Position numbers and translations under genes: made by a program. A DNA stretch of 64,000 nucleotides, from assembly GCF_005239225.2 (NCBI RefSeq), contig NC_133284.1, positions 3,873,770-3,937,769 on the forward strand, given 5' to 3'. Below the pieces are notes generated by a model. The model was given only the letters and a program-made list of their open reading frames with translations. It was not told where the DNA came from and made no database searches. Positions within the stretch are counted from its first letter, which is position 1. Every line of letters starts with the position of its first letter. This DNA comes from Populus alba. Taxonomy: Eukaryota > Streptophyta > Magnoliopsida > Malpighiales > Salicaceae. Shown here piece after piece: positions 23,054 through 32,578 of the stretch.

Positions 23054-24064
23054 AGTTTACATATCCACGGTGATTGTGGATAGACTAACAAAGTCTTCTT
23101 TGTTTTTGCCTATGAAGATGGGGGATTCGGTTGAAAAACTAGCTCAATTATATATTAAAGTGGTGGTGAGATTGCATGGTGTACCAGTTTCTATAGTTTT
23201 TGATAGGGATCCTCAGTTTACATCAAGGTTATGGCCGTCTATACAACGGGCTTTGGGTACTAGATTGAATCTAAGCACAACTTTTCATCCACAGACTGAT
23301 GAGCAATTTGAAAGGGCAATACAAATTTTAGAAGATTTGTTGCGGTCTTGTATTCTAGAGTTTGGAGGTCAATGGGAGGATCACTTGCCATTAGTAGAAT
23401 TTACTTATAACAATAGTTATCAATCTACTATTAGAATGGCACCATATGAAGCATTGTATGGACGAAGATGTTGAACTGTAGTATGTTGGGATGAAGTTGG
23501 GGAAAGAAAATTATTGGGACCTGAACTGGTGCAAATCACGGTTGATAAGGTGAAGGTGATAAAGAAAAGGATGAAAGAAGCTCAAGACTAGCAAAAGAGC
23601 TATGTAGATAATCGACGGAGACCTCTAGAGTTTCAAATTGGAGATACGGTATTTTTAAAGGTTGCTCCATGGAAGCATGTGATTCAGTTTGGAATGAAAG
23701 GAAAATTAGCACCCAGGTATATCGGGCCTTATAAAATTATAGAAAGAATTGGGACGGTTGCCTATCGTTTACTGCTACCACCACATTTAGATAGGATACA
23801 TAATGTGTTTCATGTCTCGATGCTGCGGAACGCAAATTTGAATCCCACACGAATTTTGCCACAAATTCCGATGGAAGTGCGGGAAGATTTAACTATGGAG
23901 GTACAACCTGTGCAAATTATGGACCAAAGTATAAAGGAATTACGAAATAAAAGTGTGCCGTTAGTAAAAGTATTGTGGAGAAACTCTCAAATAGAAGAAG
24001 AAACCTGAGAGAGAGAGTCAGAAATGATGAAGAAATATCATGAATTATTTTCTTATATATAATT
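23054..24064 (+). pseudogene. integrase core, C-terminal region and chromodomain of element C
   Basis: The frame enters at VIVDRLTKSSLFLP. The core shows D in VFDRDPQFTSRLW and, where the catalytic Glu-containing motif is expected, HPQTDEQFERAIQ. Stops interrupt at 23472-23474 (after LYGRRC) and at about 23589. The 23679-24008 part has the GPY/F-type segment (LAPRYIGPYKIIERIG), HNVFHVSMLR, and a chromodomain-like tail (VQIMDQSIKELRNKSVPLVKVLW) that runs past a TGA at 24006-24008 (TGG expected) into ERESEMMKKYHELF. Dead copy. Confidence 0.88.
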
Positions 24065-24097
24065 ATTAATTTAAATTTCGAGGATGAAATTTTTTTT

Positions 24098-24109
24098 AGG
24101 AGGGGAGAA
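24098..24109 (+). other. polypurine tract of element C
   Basis: AGGAGGGGAGAA immediately precedes the LTR start TGTAAAACCTCC. Confidence 0.85.
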
Positions 24110-25789
24110 TGTAAAACCTCCAGATGAAAAATCATAAATTGACTAGTTTTAGGTAAAACAAAAAAATTTGTAACTCTTGATTGGGTGATCAAAAACTTCT
24201 AAAAATTTGTGTGGAGCCTTCTAATATCATGCTTTAGCTTGGGTTAAAATTTCATAATTTTTAGAGAAATTTAGAAATTTGACGAAAAATCATAAGTTGA
24301 CTAGTTTTAGGTAAAACAAAAAACTTCGTAACTCTTGATTGGGTGATCATAAAATTCTGAAACTTTGCGTGGAGCCTTCTAATATCATGCCTTAGCTTGG
24401 TTTAAAATTTCATAATTTTTAGAGAAATTCAGAAATTTGACAAAAAATCACAATTCGACTAGTTTTACGTTATTGGACGTAATTTTTAATCCGACCATCG
24501 GATTGAACTGAAATTTTATGAGGAACCTTAAAATATACTGAATAAAATCTAGTTAAAATTTTAAGATAAATGGAGCTCGGCAGTGCTAGCAAAAAAATAA
24601 GGACCGTCAAATAGAGGCAAAAATACTCATTAAGGGTAGAATAGTTATTTGCCATTGAAAAGAAAATATATAAGCCCTCCTTCTCTTTTATTAACTGCCG
24701 AATGGGCATAAACAAAAAGATGAAAAGAAAAAAACAGAGCATAACGTGAGAGAAGGAGAGAAAAGTAAGGAAAAACAATAAGGAAATTGAGAGAATAACT
24801 TTATAAACTTGCAAGTTCAACCTATAAAACACTAAATCAAGTGAAGGAAGGAGGATTTGAGAAGGGGAATTCAGCTAACCTTGGAAAACAAGAGAAATTG
24901 GAAGAAAAGCAATAGGTAAGTGTCGCACGTGTGCGGCGGCGCGACGATCGTCCACCCTCAAGGAATAATCGGAATATTTATTCCTGGAAAATAAAATAGG
25001 GAGAGACAAGGAATTCTTGTCTCTATATGTGAAAATATGGACTGGGAGTCGCCACCTAGTATTCTGGTTACTAGGAACCTTAACTGGTCTTTAGAGATCG
25101 GGTACGGAGACTGGTTGCGTAAAGGGAAGGTATTAGCACCCCAACTACGCCCTACCTAAGGTAAGCTGCATTGTTTTGTCTGATAAAATCTAAAGTCTTG
25201 TTGTGGTTTGTAATTGTTCGGAATACGCATTACATGTAATGTCATACCCCAGGTTCGATTGTCCGGAAAAAAAGAATTAATATCCAGAATATGCATTACA
25301 TATAATGTCATACCTCGAATACTAAGAGACAAACAAAATAAAGTTTTTTGTTGTTTTTGAAAATTTTGGCCAATATTCTCTTGACTTTAATAAACTGGTT
25401 ATTAAAGCCAAAATGCATGCTAAAACATTGTTTTTTTTGGTGTATGAAAAATACAATATGATTTTTTAGCTTTGAGACACTTGGCCGTATGCACAAAAAC
25501 ATTTTTTCTCCTTTTTTTTAATTTTTTTTGTATTTTTGGAAGTTTTTGATGAAAAACCGGGTAGTTTAATACCAGATTTATATTTTTACGACATAAAACT
25601 ACTACCCGATATTAATAAAAAATAAACATAAATCAACAGTGGGAACATCATAAATATTTTTTTAAAACAATAATATTTTTTTTCTATTTTTTTTACAATG
25701 GGCCGGATCAGGCCCAATTGCATGGGGTGGGCCAAACCTGGCCCATTTACATGGGCTGGCTGACGTCCCAGCCCAGGCCCAAATGGGCT

Positions 25790-25900
25790 GGTTACTGTGC
25801 ACACAGTAACCAGTGAATTAATTAGCCAGTTACTGTGCCCATGCACAGTAACCGGGTAATTAATTCATGGCTTGCAGAACGTGCACAGTGCACGTTCTGC
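25790..25900. other. three perfect hairpins in LTR B (left copy)
   Basis: GGTTACTGTG (25790-25799) / CACAGTAACC (25802-25811); GTTACTGTGC (25829-25838) / GCACAGTAAC (25843-25852); GCAGAACGTGCAC (25874-25886) / GTGCACGTTCTGC (25888-25900, 1-nt centre). All recur in the right LTR (33447-33558). Confidence 0.92.
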
Positions 25901-26414
25901 ATGCAAGAAGATGAACAGTAAAACGAGATAAGGGGTTGAGGGCTGACCTGTGGTGGCTGTCGTTGATGGCGGAGCTGCTGGTGGCGACAGGAAGCGGCGC
26001 TGACAGTGGGGTGGCCGGCGGTGGCTCTGCGTTTTCCTTCTCTCTCTCCTCTGTTTTCTTCTCTGCTTCTTCCTTTCTCTTCTCTGCCTTCTCTCCTCTC
26101 TTCTCCCTCTTCTCCCTCTCTTTGCTCTCCCTTCTCTTCTCTTCCCCCTCTCTTGGTCTTCTCTTTTTTTTTTCTTTTTCTTTTTTTTTTTTTCAGCAGC
26201 CCTCCCCTGTATTTATAGGAAAACAGGGGGGGCGAATGGTGGGGCGGCCACTGTTGGCCGCCCCTGCACTATCTGTTCAATGGATAAAAAGGAGGCAAGT
26301 GGGCGTCGAATGGTAGGCGTCTTATTGCGCCAAATCCGGGAAAGAAGTTCGGCGAAAAGTGGAGAAGAAAAATTCTTCTCCCCTGTTCTTTGCGTGCGCA
26401 GGGAAGAAGACGAT

Positions 26415-26436
26415 GGTGCCGTTTCCAAACAGCACC
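26415..26436. other. GGTGCCGTTT hairpin in LTR B
   Basis: Arms 26415-26424 and 26427-26436; one mismatch in the left LTR, perfect in the right LTR (34070-34079 / 34082-34091). Equivalent to the GTGTCGTT hairpin in LTR A with a paired base change. Confidence 0.85.
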
Positions 26437-26521
26437 GTTTTGCGTTTTTTTTATAATATATTTTTTGAATTTTTTTATTTTTATTATTTTTTATGTGGGG
26501 ACCAAAAAATGGGTTACAACA

Positions 26522-26536
26522 GTTGCCCCCCTCTTT
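26522..26536 (-). other. polypurine tract of element B
   Basis: Sense strand AAAGAGGGGGGCAAC directly before the LTR start TGTTGTAACCC. Confidence 0.8.
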
Positions 26537-26649
26537 ACAATGCTTACAGAGCAAAACTTTGTGCATAGTAAGTGTTGTAAAGATAAAATAACATTGGTCT
26601 TTCGAAACTGGTCGTCTCAAAATTTGATTGACCTAAAACTTCAACCGGA

Positions 26650-27870
26650 CCCAAAGTCCTGTGTGTGGTTGGGCTAAATTGAGATTCCTTTCGCCAATCC
26701 CCTTTAACCCGAAACTTCAATACTATGTGTGTGTGGTTAGGATAGACTGAGATTCCTTTCGCCAATCCCCTCTAACCATAATCAAAATCCTGTGTGGTTG
26801 GGATAGACTGAGATTCCTTTCGGCAATCCCCTCTAACCAAAACCAAAATCCTGTGTGGTTGGGATAGACTGAGATTCCTTTCAGCAATCCCCTCTAACCA
26901 GAACCAAAATCCTCTATGTGGTTGGGATAGACTGAGATTCCTTTCGGCAATCCCCTCTAACCAGAGCCAAAATTCTGTGTGGTTGGGATAGACTGAGATT
27001 CCTTTCGCCAATCCCCTCTAACCATAACCAAAATCCTGTGTGTGGTTGGGATAGACTAAGATTGCTTTCGGCAATCCCCTCTAACCAGAACCAAAATCCT
27101 TTGTGTGGTTGGGATAGACTGAGATTGCTTTCGGCAATCCCCTCTAACCAGAACCAAAATCTTGTGTGGTTGGGATAGACTGAGATTCCTTTCAGCAATC
27201 CCCTCTAACCAGAACCAAAATCCTATGTGTGGTTGGGATAGACTGAGATTGCTTTCGGCAATCCCCTCTAACCAGAACCAAAATCCTGTGTGGTTGGGAT
27301 AGACTGAGATTCCTTTCGGCAATTCCCTCTAACCAGAACCAAAATCCTGTGTGTGGTTGGGATAGACTGAGATTCCTGTCGGCAATCCCCTCTAACCAGA
27401 ACCAAAAAAACTGTGTGTGGTTGGGATAGACTGAGATCCCTTTCGGCAATCCCCTCTAACCAGAACCAAAATCCTGTGTGGTTGGGATAGACTGAGATTC
27501 CTTTCGGCAATCCCCTCTAACCAGAACCAAAATCCTCTATGTGGTTGGGATAGACTGAGATTCCTTTCGGCAATCCCCTCTAACCAGAACCAAAATCCTG
27601 TGTGTGGTTGGGATAGACTGAGATTGCTTTCGGCAATCCCCTCTAACCAGAACCAAAATCCTGTGTGTGGTTGGGATAGACTGAGATTCCTTTCGGCAAT
27701 CCCCTCTAACCAGAACCAAAAAAAACTGTGTGTGGTTGGGATAGACTGAGATCCCTTTCGGCAATCCCCTCTAACCAGAACCAAAATCCTGTGTGGTTGG
27801 GATAGACTGAGATTCCTTTCGGCAATCCCCTCTAACCAGAACCAAAATCCTGTGTGTGTAGCTCGGTCAA
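26650..27870. repeat. 63-bp tandem array, about 19 units, in element B
   Basis: Units of 60-68 bp contain GGTTGGGATAGACTGAGATT, CCTTTCGGCAATCCCCTCTAACC and CAGAACCAAAATCCTG. Landmarks run from about 26667 to 27798. Some units hold a perfect hairpin GATTGC-TTTCG-GCAATC (near 27060, 27124, 27249, 27624); others have GATTCC in the left arm. A five-unit block is repeated: the rare GAACCAAAAAAACTG junction occurs near 27400 and again, slightly longer, near 27715. The long overlapping reading frames here result from the near-63-bp period. Confidence 0.95.
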
Positions 27871-27960
27871 CCTAAAATCTCATATGGAGATTCCCTTTAA
27901 CCAACGCTACATGAGATCCCATCTGGCAACCTCATTTAACCAAAACAAAAGAAATGTGGA
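27871..27960. repeat. diverged hairpin modules flanking the 63-bp array
   Basis: AATCTC (27876-27881) / GAGATT (27887-27892) with loop ATATG, then ATGAG..CTCAT around CATCTGGC (about 27911-27935). Each is followed by a TTTAACC linker, as in element A at 10530-10580. Confidence 0.7.
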
Positions 27961-27979
27961 AAAAAAAAAAAAAACAGTC

Positions 27980-28115
27980 TTATTATAATGGGTGACCTAC
28001 CCAGGTGGAAAGAATGAAAAAAACGGTCTCATTATGATGGGTGACCTACCCAAAGAAAAAGGAAAGAATGTGAAGTGCGGCCTCATTGTAATGGGTGACC
28101 TACCCAGATAAAAAA
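27980..28115. repeat. TGGGTGACCTACCCA repeats in element B, 3 units
   Basis: Same unit as the array at 10620-11250 in A, here only three copies. Shows that A and B derive from one family with different array expansion. Confidence 0.88.
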
Positions 28116-28129
28116 AACATGGAGAAATG

Positions 28130-28645
28130 GATGGCGAGGGCTTAAAGGCACACTCAAAATGGTGGTGAGGGCTCAAAGGCGCACTCAAAAGGAGGTAGGG
28201 TTAGAAAACGCACTACCAAAGGATGAGGGCTCAAAGGCGCACTCAAAAGGAAGTAGGGTTAGAAAACGCACTACCCAAGGGATGAGGGCTCAAAAGCGCA
28301 CTCAAAATGGAGGTGAGGGCTCAAAGGCGCACTCAAAAGGAGGTAGGGTTAGAAAACGCACTACCTAAGGGAATGAGCGCTCAAAGGCGCACTCAAAATG
28401 GAGGTGAGGGCTCAAAGACGCACTCAAAAGCAGGTAGGGTTAGAAAACGCATTACCCAAGGGATGAGGGCTCAAAGGCGCACTCAAAATGGAGGTGAGGG
28501 CTCAAAGGCGCACTCAAAAGAAGGTAGGGTTAGAAAACACATTACCCAAGGGATGAGGGCTCAAAGGCGCACTCAAAATGGAGGTGAGGGCTCAAAGGCG
28601 CACTCAAAAGAAGGTAGGGTTAGAAAACACACTACCAAAGAGATG
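28130..28645. repeat. tandem array GAGGGCTCAAAGGCGCACTCAAAA / AGGTAGGGTTAGAAAACGCACTACC
   Basis: Alternating ~27-bp and ~34-bp subunits in about 16 copies, with TGAG..CTCA and GGTAG..CTACC pairing. Plus-strand frames across it (QRRTQNGGEGSKAHS) are periodicity artefacts. Confidence 0.9.
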
Positions 28646-30559
28646 ATGTTGAAACAATGATTTGTCAATGTTGAAAAGCAAATGCATTATGATTGATATG
28701 CATGTATACTTACCTGAGAAATATAGGCCCCCATTTCTTCATGGTGTCTTTTTTTCTCTCAAAAGTTTTAGTGTTGGTAGTAACTTCAACGGCTTTTCCA
28801 CTTCTACTTACTCGGGGTACATATTGTGATCTTGACCTCTGGGAAGGGTTTGATGTCATCATCATACATCTTTGTCCTTCACCCATCTTAAGAGTTACCA
28901 ATTTTGCCCGACATTTTCCTTAGAACAGGAATTATGGAGTCAGTCCTACCATGTGTGTTTGATTGCCCCCCAGCTTGATCATGCCCCCCAAGTGTTCAAC
29001 TTGGGTTTAGTGTGGGGTGAGGATATGTGAAAGTAAGTTTGAGGGTTTCTTGTACAATGAAATGTTTTCATGCAAAATTTTTGAAACTTCCAAGTTATTC
29101 CAATCACAAAAATGATTTTGATATTGGTTCAAAATAAACTTGTTCTCAAAAATTCAAGTGATTCCTATGGACAGGTTTCTTGAAGTGATGAAAGCTTTTT
29201 GCTTTTGGTTTTTAAAGATGAAGTGACATCTGGTTGGTCACAAAAGGTTTAAATTTCAATTTGAGGGTTATTGAGAACCAAATTGAGTCAAAACATTTAT
29301 TTTATTTGCATGAATAATGATTTGACTTGCACATGAAAGCACTACCTACTAATCTAGATTGCTTGCCTTTGATCAGAAAGGGCTTTATCAGGTATGTAAT
29401 GTAGGCTTTGGCTATTGGTTACAAAGAAAAGGATATGTTGCAGGCTCAAAAGGTGTTTAAGGGATTTCTCGACTAGGGATCAATTGTGCTTGTTTCCTGA
29501 CCTTTTATCTTTTGGATTTGTTTTTTTTTTCAAAATATTCTTCATGCCCCCCAGTGTCGGGTTTGGGCTTTTCTCTTTGTTTTCTCCATTTTTGTTTGGT
29601 TGAGCACGATCATATCAGTTGTTTGTATGAGAAGCTCAAATCTTTTAGATCCTTTAGATCTTCTTCTTTTCTTTTCTTAACCAATCACTGCTTTATTTAG
29701 ATGATAATGAAAGATTAAAAATTACATGATCAAATCCAGCACCCATCTTCACTGCTTTGTCTGGATGGGTACAAACTCTATTATTTTGCCCCCCCTAGTG
29801 TGGGGTGTGATCCTAGTCAAGGTTATTTTCAAAAAACATTACTAGGCTCAAAATGGGACTGCAAAGGATATATTTTAGCCTTGTGAAAGGATTATCAAAG
29901 ATGGCCTTTCCTCATCTCAAACTCATGCATTGAGGATCGATAGGTCTTGCTTTCATGCGCGTATGCCAAATGATTTATTCAGTCAAATAAAACTCAGCTT
30001 TTGAGTCACCTCATAGTGTTGTTTGTCTTTGTTGTCTTTTTTCTTTCAAGTTTTCTAGGTGTATATGTACCTATGTAAGGAATCACTTGAATTTTCAAAA
30101 TGCATTTGTTTTGGACAAATATCAACACTATTTTTGTTTTTTTGTACTCACTTTGGAGGTCCCAAAAAATATCCTTGAAAACATATGAGATTATGTATGG
30201 GTTTGGAAGAAAGGAATACCAAAGGATTCTTCATGTTGTAGAGTTGTGAGCAAAGTTGCGCTCAAAATGTTATTTACATGTAATAACAACAAAGAAGAGA
30301 GTGATGTGAACACAAGAAAACACATGATCTTATTTCACAAGAGAAGCTCATTAACAGAGAAAGTCTTGTTCAAAAGCATTAACAAAAGGCAATAACAAGG
30401 CAGGCTTTGGTGAATATTTTCATAGGCTAAAACCTCCTCTCAAAAGCTCTGCGTAGAGGACTCAAAGACAATGCGGAACAACAGCACGGTCAAAAGTTGA
30501 GCTATCATGTTGGACCATTGATGCTTTCCAATTCCCCAAACTTTCCATCCTAATATGCT
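28646..30559. other. untranslated zone of element B between arrays and gag
   Basis: No ORF resembling protease, RT, RNase H or integrase on either strand. Recurrent GCCCCCCAGTGT-like phrases (28966, 28983, 29547, 29791) occur. This replaces pol. Confidence 0.75.
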
Positions 30560-31951
30560 TCAAGCATGATTAGGTAACGGGTTCGTATTCACATTGGGGG
30601 CATCTTCCAATTCTATCCACCCAGCCTTGATTAATTGCAGAAGCTTTCTCTTGAAGGCATTGCAGGTATAGATGTTATGCCCAGTAATACCGGCATGGTA
30701 TTCACAATTGAGTTTTGGCTTGTACCAATTAGGATAAGGTGGCTGCAGAGGTGTTAGAGGTTCTGGAGCTATTTGTCCAATGCTCAAAAGCTTTTGATAC
30801 ATCTCATTCAGGGGTAACGGTAGTGGAGGTAGTTGTTCTTGAACCCTTTGGAAATTTCCAATTTGGCTTTTGGCTTGAAAGTTTTGGGGTTCAGGTTTTC
30901 TGATGTTGCCAATTTGGGATGGAGTATGGTAATTTTGGGATGTATTTGTTGTTTTACCCATGTAGCCATCTTCAACATGGTGAACCTCTTTTCTTTCGAC
31001 GCCTCTTTTCTCGGTTTGTGCAGCAATTCTACCACTCTTGACACCTTGCTCTATACGTTCACATACTATCACAGCATCAGTGAATTGTTGGGCTGAACTA
31101 CCCATCATATGTTCGTAATATGGTGCTTTGAGTGTGTTGGCAAATAAAGAGACCATCTCTTTGTCCAGAAGTGGGGGATGTACTTGAGCAGCTAATTCTC
31201 GCCATCTTTGAGCATATTCCCTTATGCTTTCTTTATCCTTTTTCTCTATATTGGACAAACTGGTTCTGTCGGGCGCAATGTCCATGTTGTACTTGTATTG
31301 CTTGACGAAAGCATCCACAAGATTTTTCCAGTTGCGAATTTTTGTGTTATCCAATCTCATGTACCAACTCAAAGTTGCCCCACTTAAACTGTCTTGAAAA
31401 AAGTGCATTAGTAGTTTTTCATCATGTACTACCTCAACCATTTTATTGCAGTAGGACCTGAGATGAGTCATGGGGCATTGTGTTCCACTGTATTTGATGA
31501 ATTCAGGAACACGAAATTTCTTTGGGATAACCACATTTGGGACCAAACACATCTCTGCTGCCCGTACCGGGTCATATAAGTCTATCCCTTCAATGGCTTT
31601 GAGTCTGGCTTCCAGCGCCTCTATCTTAGCTTGTTCAATGCTATCAGCTGACTTAGCTTTGTGGGACTCATTAGCAGATGCCTTCACGACTGTTGGGGAT
31701 GGTGCAGGTGTCGTTGACTGCATAAATGTTGGATTTTGCTGAGGTTCTTGACCATGTTCGCTCATTCTTTCCTCAGGCTGAACTGTAGTAGGAGCCGGAT
31801 CAAAGGTGATCGGTCGATTAGAAGGACCTTCATCAGAGGTATTTCTTAATGTTTGCTTGAGTAAGCTAGTGAGGTGAGCCACACTTATTTTCAGAGACTC
31901 CAACTCGTCGTGCAAATAGGCCTCATGTTGGGCACGCTCTTCATCTTCCAT
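30560..31951 (-). CDS. gag of element B (463 aa), intact
   Basis: The start ATG is complement of 31949-31951, about 600 bases downstream of the PBS. The N-terminal 130 residues are charged and coiled-coil-like (EAYLHDELESLK, IEALEARLKAIEG). A retrotransposon gag domain (about residues 145-300) follows, with KFRVPEFIKYSGTQCPMTHL, FFQDSLSGATLSWYM and RWRELAAQVHPP, typical of Tat-lineage gag. Near the C-terminus a Cys/His cluster CEYHAGITGHNIYTC precedes AFKRKLLQLIKAGWIELED. It would form the particle shell in the cytoplasm. No frame breaks, unlike every other retroelement gene in the window except the single-stop copia ORF. It stands alone without pol. Confidence 0.95.
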   Translation of the reverse strand: MEDEERAQHEAYLHDELESLKISVAHLTSLLKQTLRNTSDEGPSNRPITFDPAPTTVQPEERMSEHGQEPQQNPTFMQSTTPAPSPTVVKASANESHKAKSADSIEQAKIEALEARLKAIEGIDLYDPVRAAEMCLVPNVVIPKKFRVPEFIKYSGTQCPMTHLRSYCNKMVEVVHDEKLLMHFFQDSLSGATLSWYMRLDNTKIRNWKNLVDAFVKQYKYNMDIAPDRTSLSNIEKKDKESIREYAQRWRELAAQVHPPLLDKEMVSLFANTLKAPYYEHMMGSSAQQFTDAVIVCERIEQGVKSGRIAAQTEKRGVERKEVHHVEDGYMGKTTNTSQNYHTPSQIGNIRKPEPQNFQAKSQIGNFQRVQEQLPPLPLPLNEMYQKLLSIGQIAPEPLTPLQPPYPNWYKPKLNCEYHAGITGHNIYTCNAFKRKLLQLIKAGWIELEDAPNVNTNPLPNHA

Positions 31952-32556
31952 GTTTCTTGCTCGAAGTCGGGTGTTGTAGACTTTTTGGGGACCTATATTT
32001 CAATCTGACATGTATGCATGTTAAATGTATGAACATGTAATTTATATGATGAAATTGCCCTTAAAGGGGTGACATGATTTTTTTTTTTTTGTGTTTTTTA
32101 TTTTTGTATGACATATTTTGTAAAGAAAGATAGCGCATACAAACTAAAGACAGGGTCTATTCATGAATAGGTTTTCTACCTGGTCTCAAAAAGGTCTCAT
32201 ATCTGCCCAGTGACGTCCTTCGTAAAGGCAGTATGGGGGCGTTGCAAAGAACAGTTAAGGCACGTATGCCCACTATTACCAAGCAAGCTCTCAGATATGA
32301 GTTGGGTGTTTCACGCATCTAAACCCGACCAATAGTCAAGGGCAGATCGTTAATTCCCCACTTAACTTAGAAGCTTGTGTGTGCTTGAAAAATATAAAAC
32401 ATGTGATGCATGAGGCAGTTCTATGCATGTATGAACAAATATGTACAGAAATTAAAGCGCGTAAGAAATAAATAAGGAAATGCATATTTAAAAATAAACA
32501 CGCAAACCACAACAAAAAACATAATAATCAGACAACAACAAAGCTTAGTCCACAAG
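31952..32556 (-). other. 5' leader of element B
   Basis: Non-coding leader between PBS and gag ATG. Contains GGTCTATTCATGAATAGG (32153-32170) and CTCATATCTG..CAGATATGAG (32207-32300) inverted sequences that could fold as an RNA leader or packaging structure; inference only. Confidence 0.5.
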
Positions 32557-32575
32557 GTCCCCAGTGGAGTCGCCA
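32557..32575 (-). other. primer binding site of element B
   Basis: The sense strand reads TGGCGACTCCACTGGGGAC, starting 3 nt after the 5' LTR. It begins with TGG (pairing with CCA) and resembles, with changes, the Asp-tRNA-type PBS of plant gypsy elements; the exact tRNA is uncertain. Confidence 0.75.
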
Positions 32576-32578
32576 TTC

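Larger units (their letters stand above)
24921..26521 (-). repeat. 3' LTR of element B (1601 bp)
   Basis: Plus strand TGTCGCACGTG...GGGTTACAACA. Near the middle are GGCC-rich and GTTACTGTG hairpins (25700-25900), then a CT-rich stretch and TATTTATAGG (26210-26219). Confidence 0.95.

Noticed and set aside
26544..27784. Long overlapping minus-strand ORFs (repeating WFWLEGIAERNLSLSQPH)
   Set aside because: They follow the 63-bp tandem repeat period in several frames at once; no initiation context or domain.
28159..28660. Plus-strand ORFs rich in RRTQNGGEGSKAHS
   Set aside because: Artefact of the tandem array in element B.
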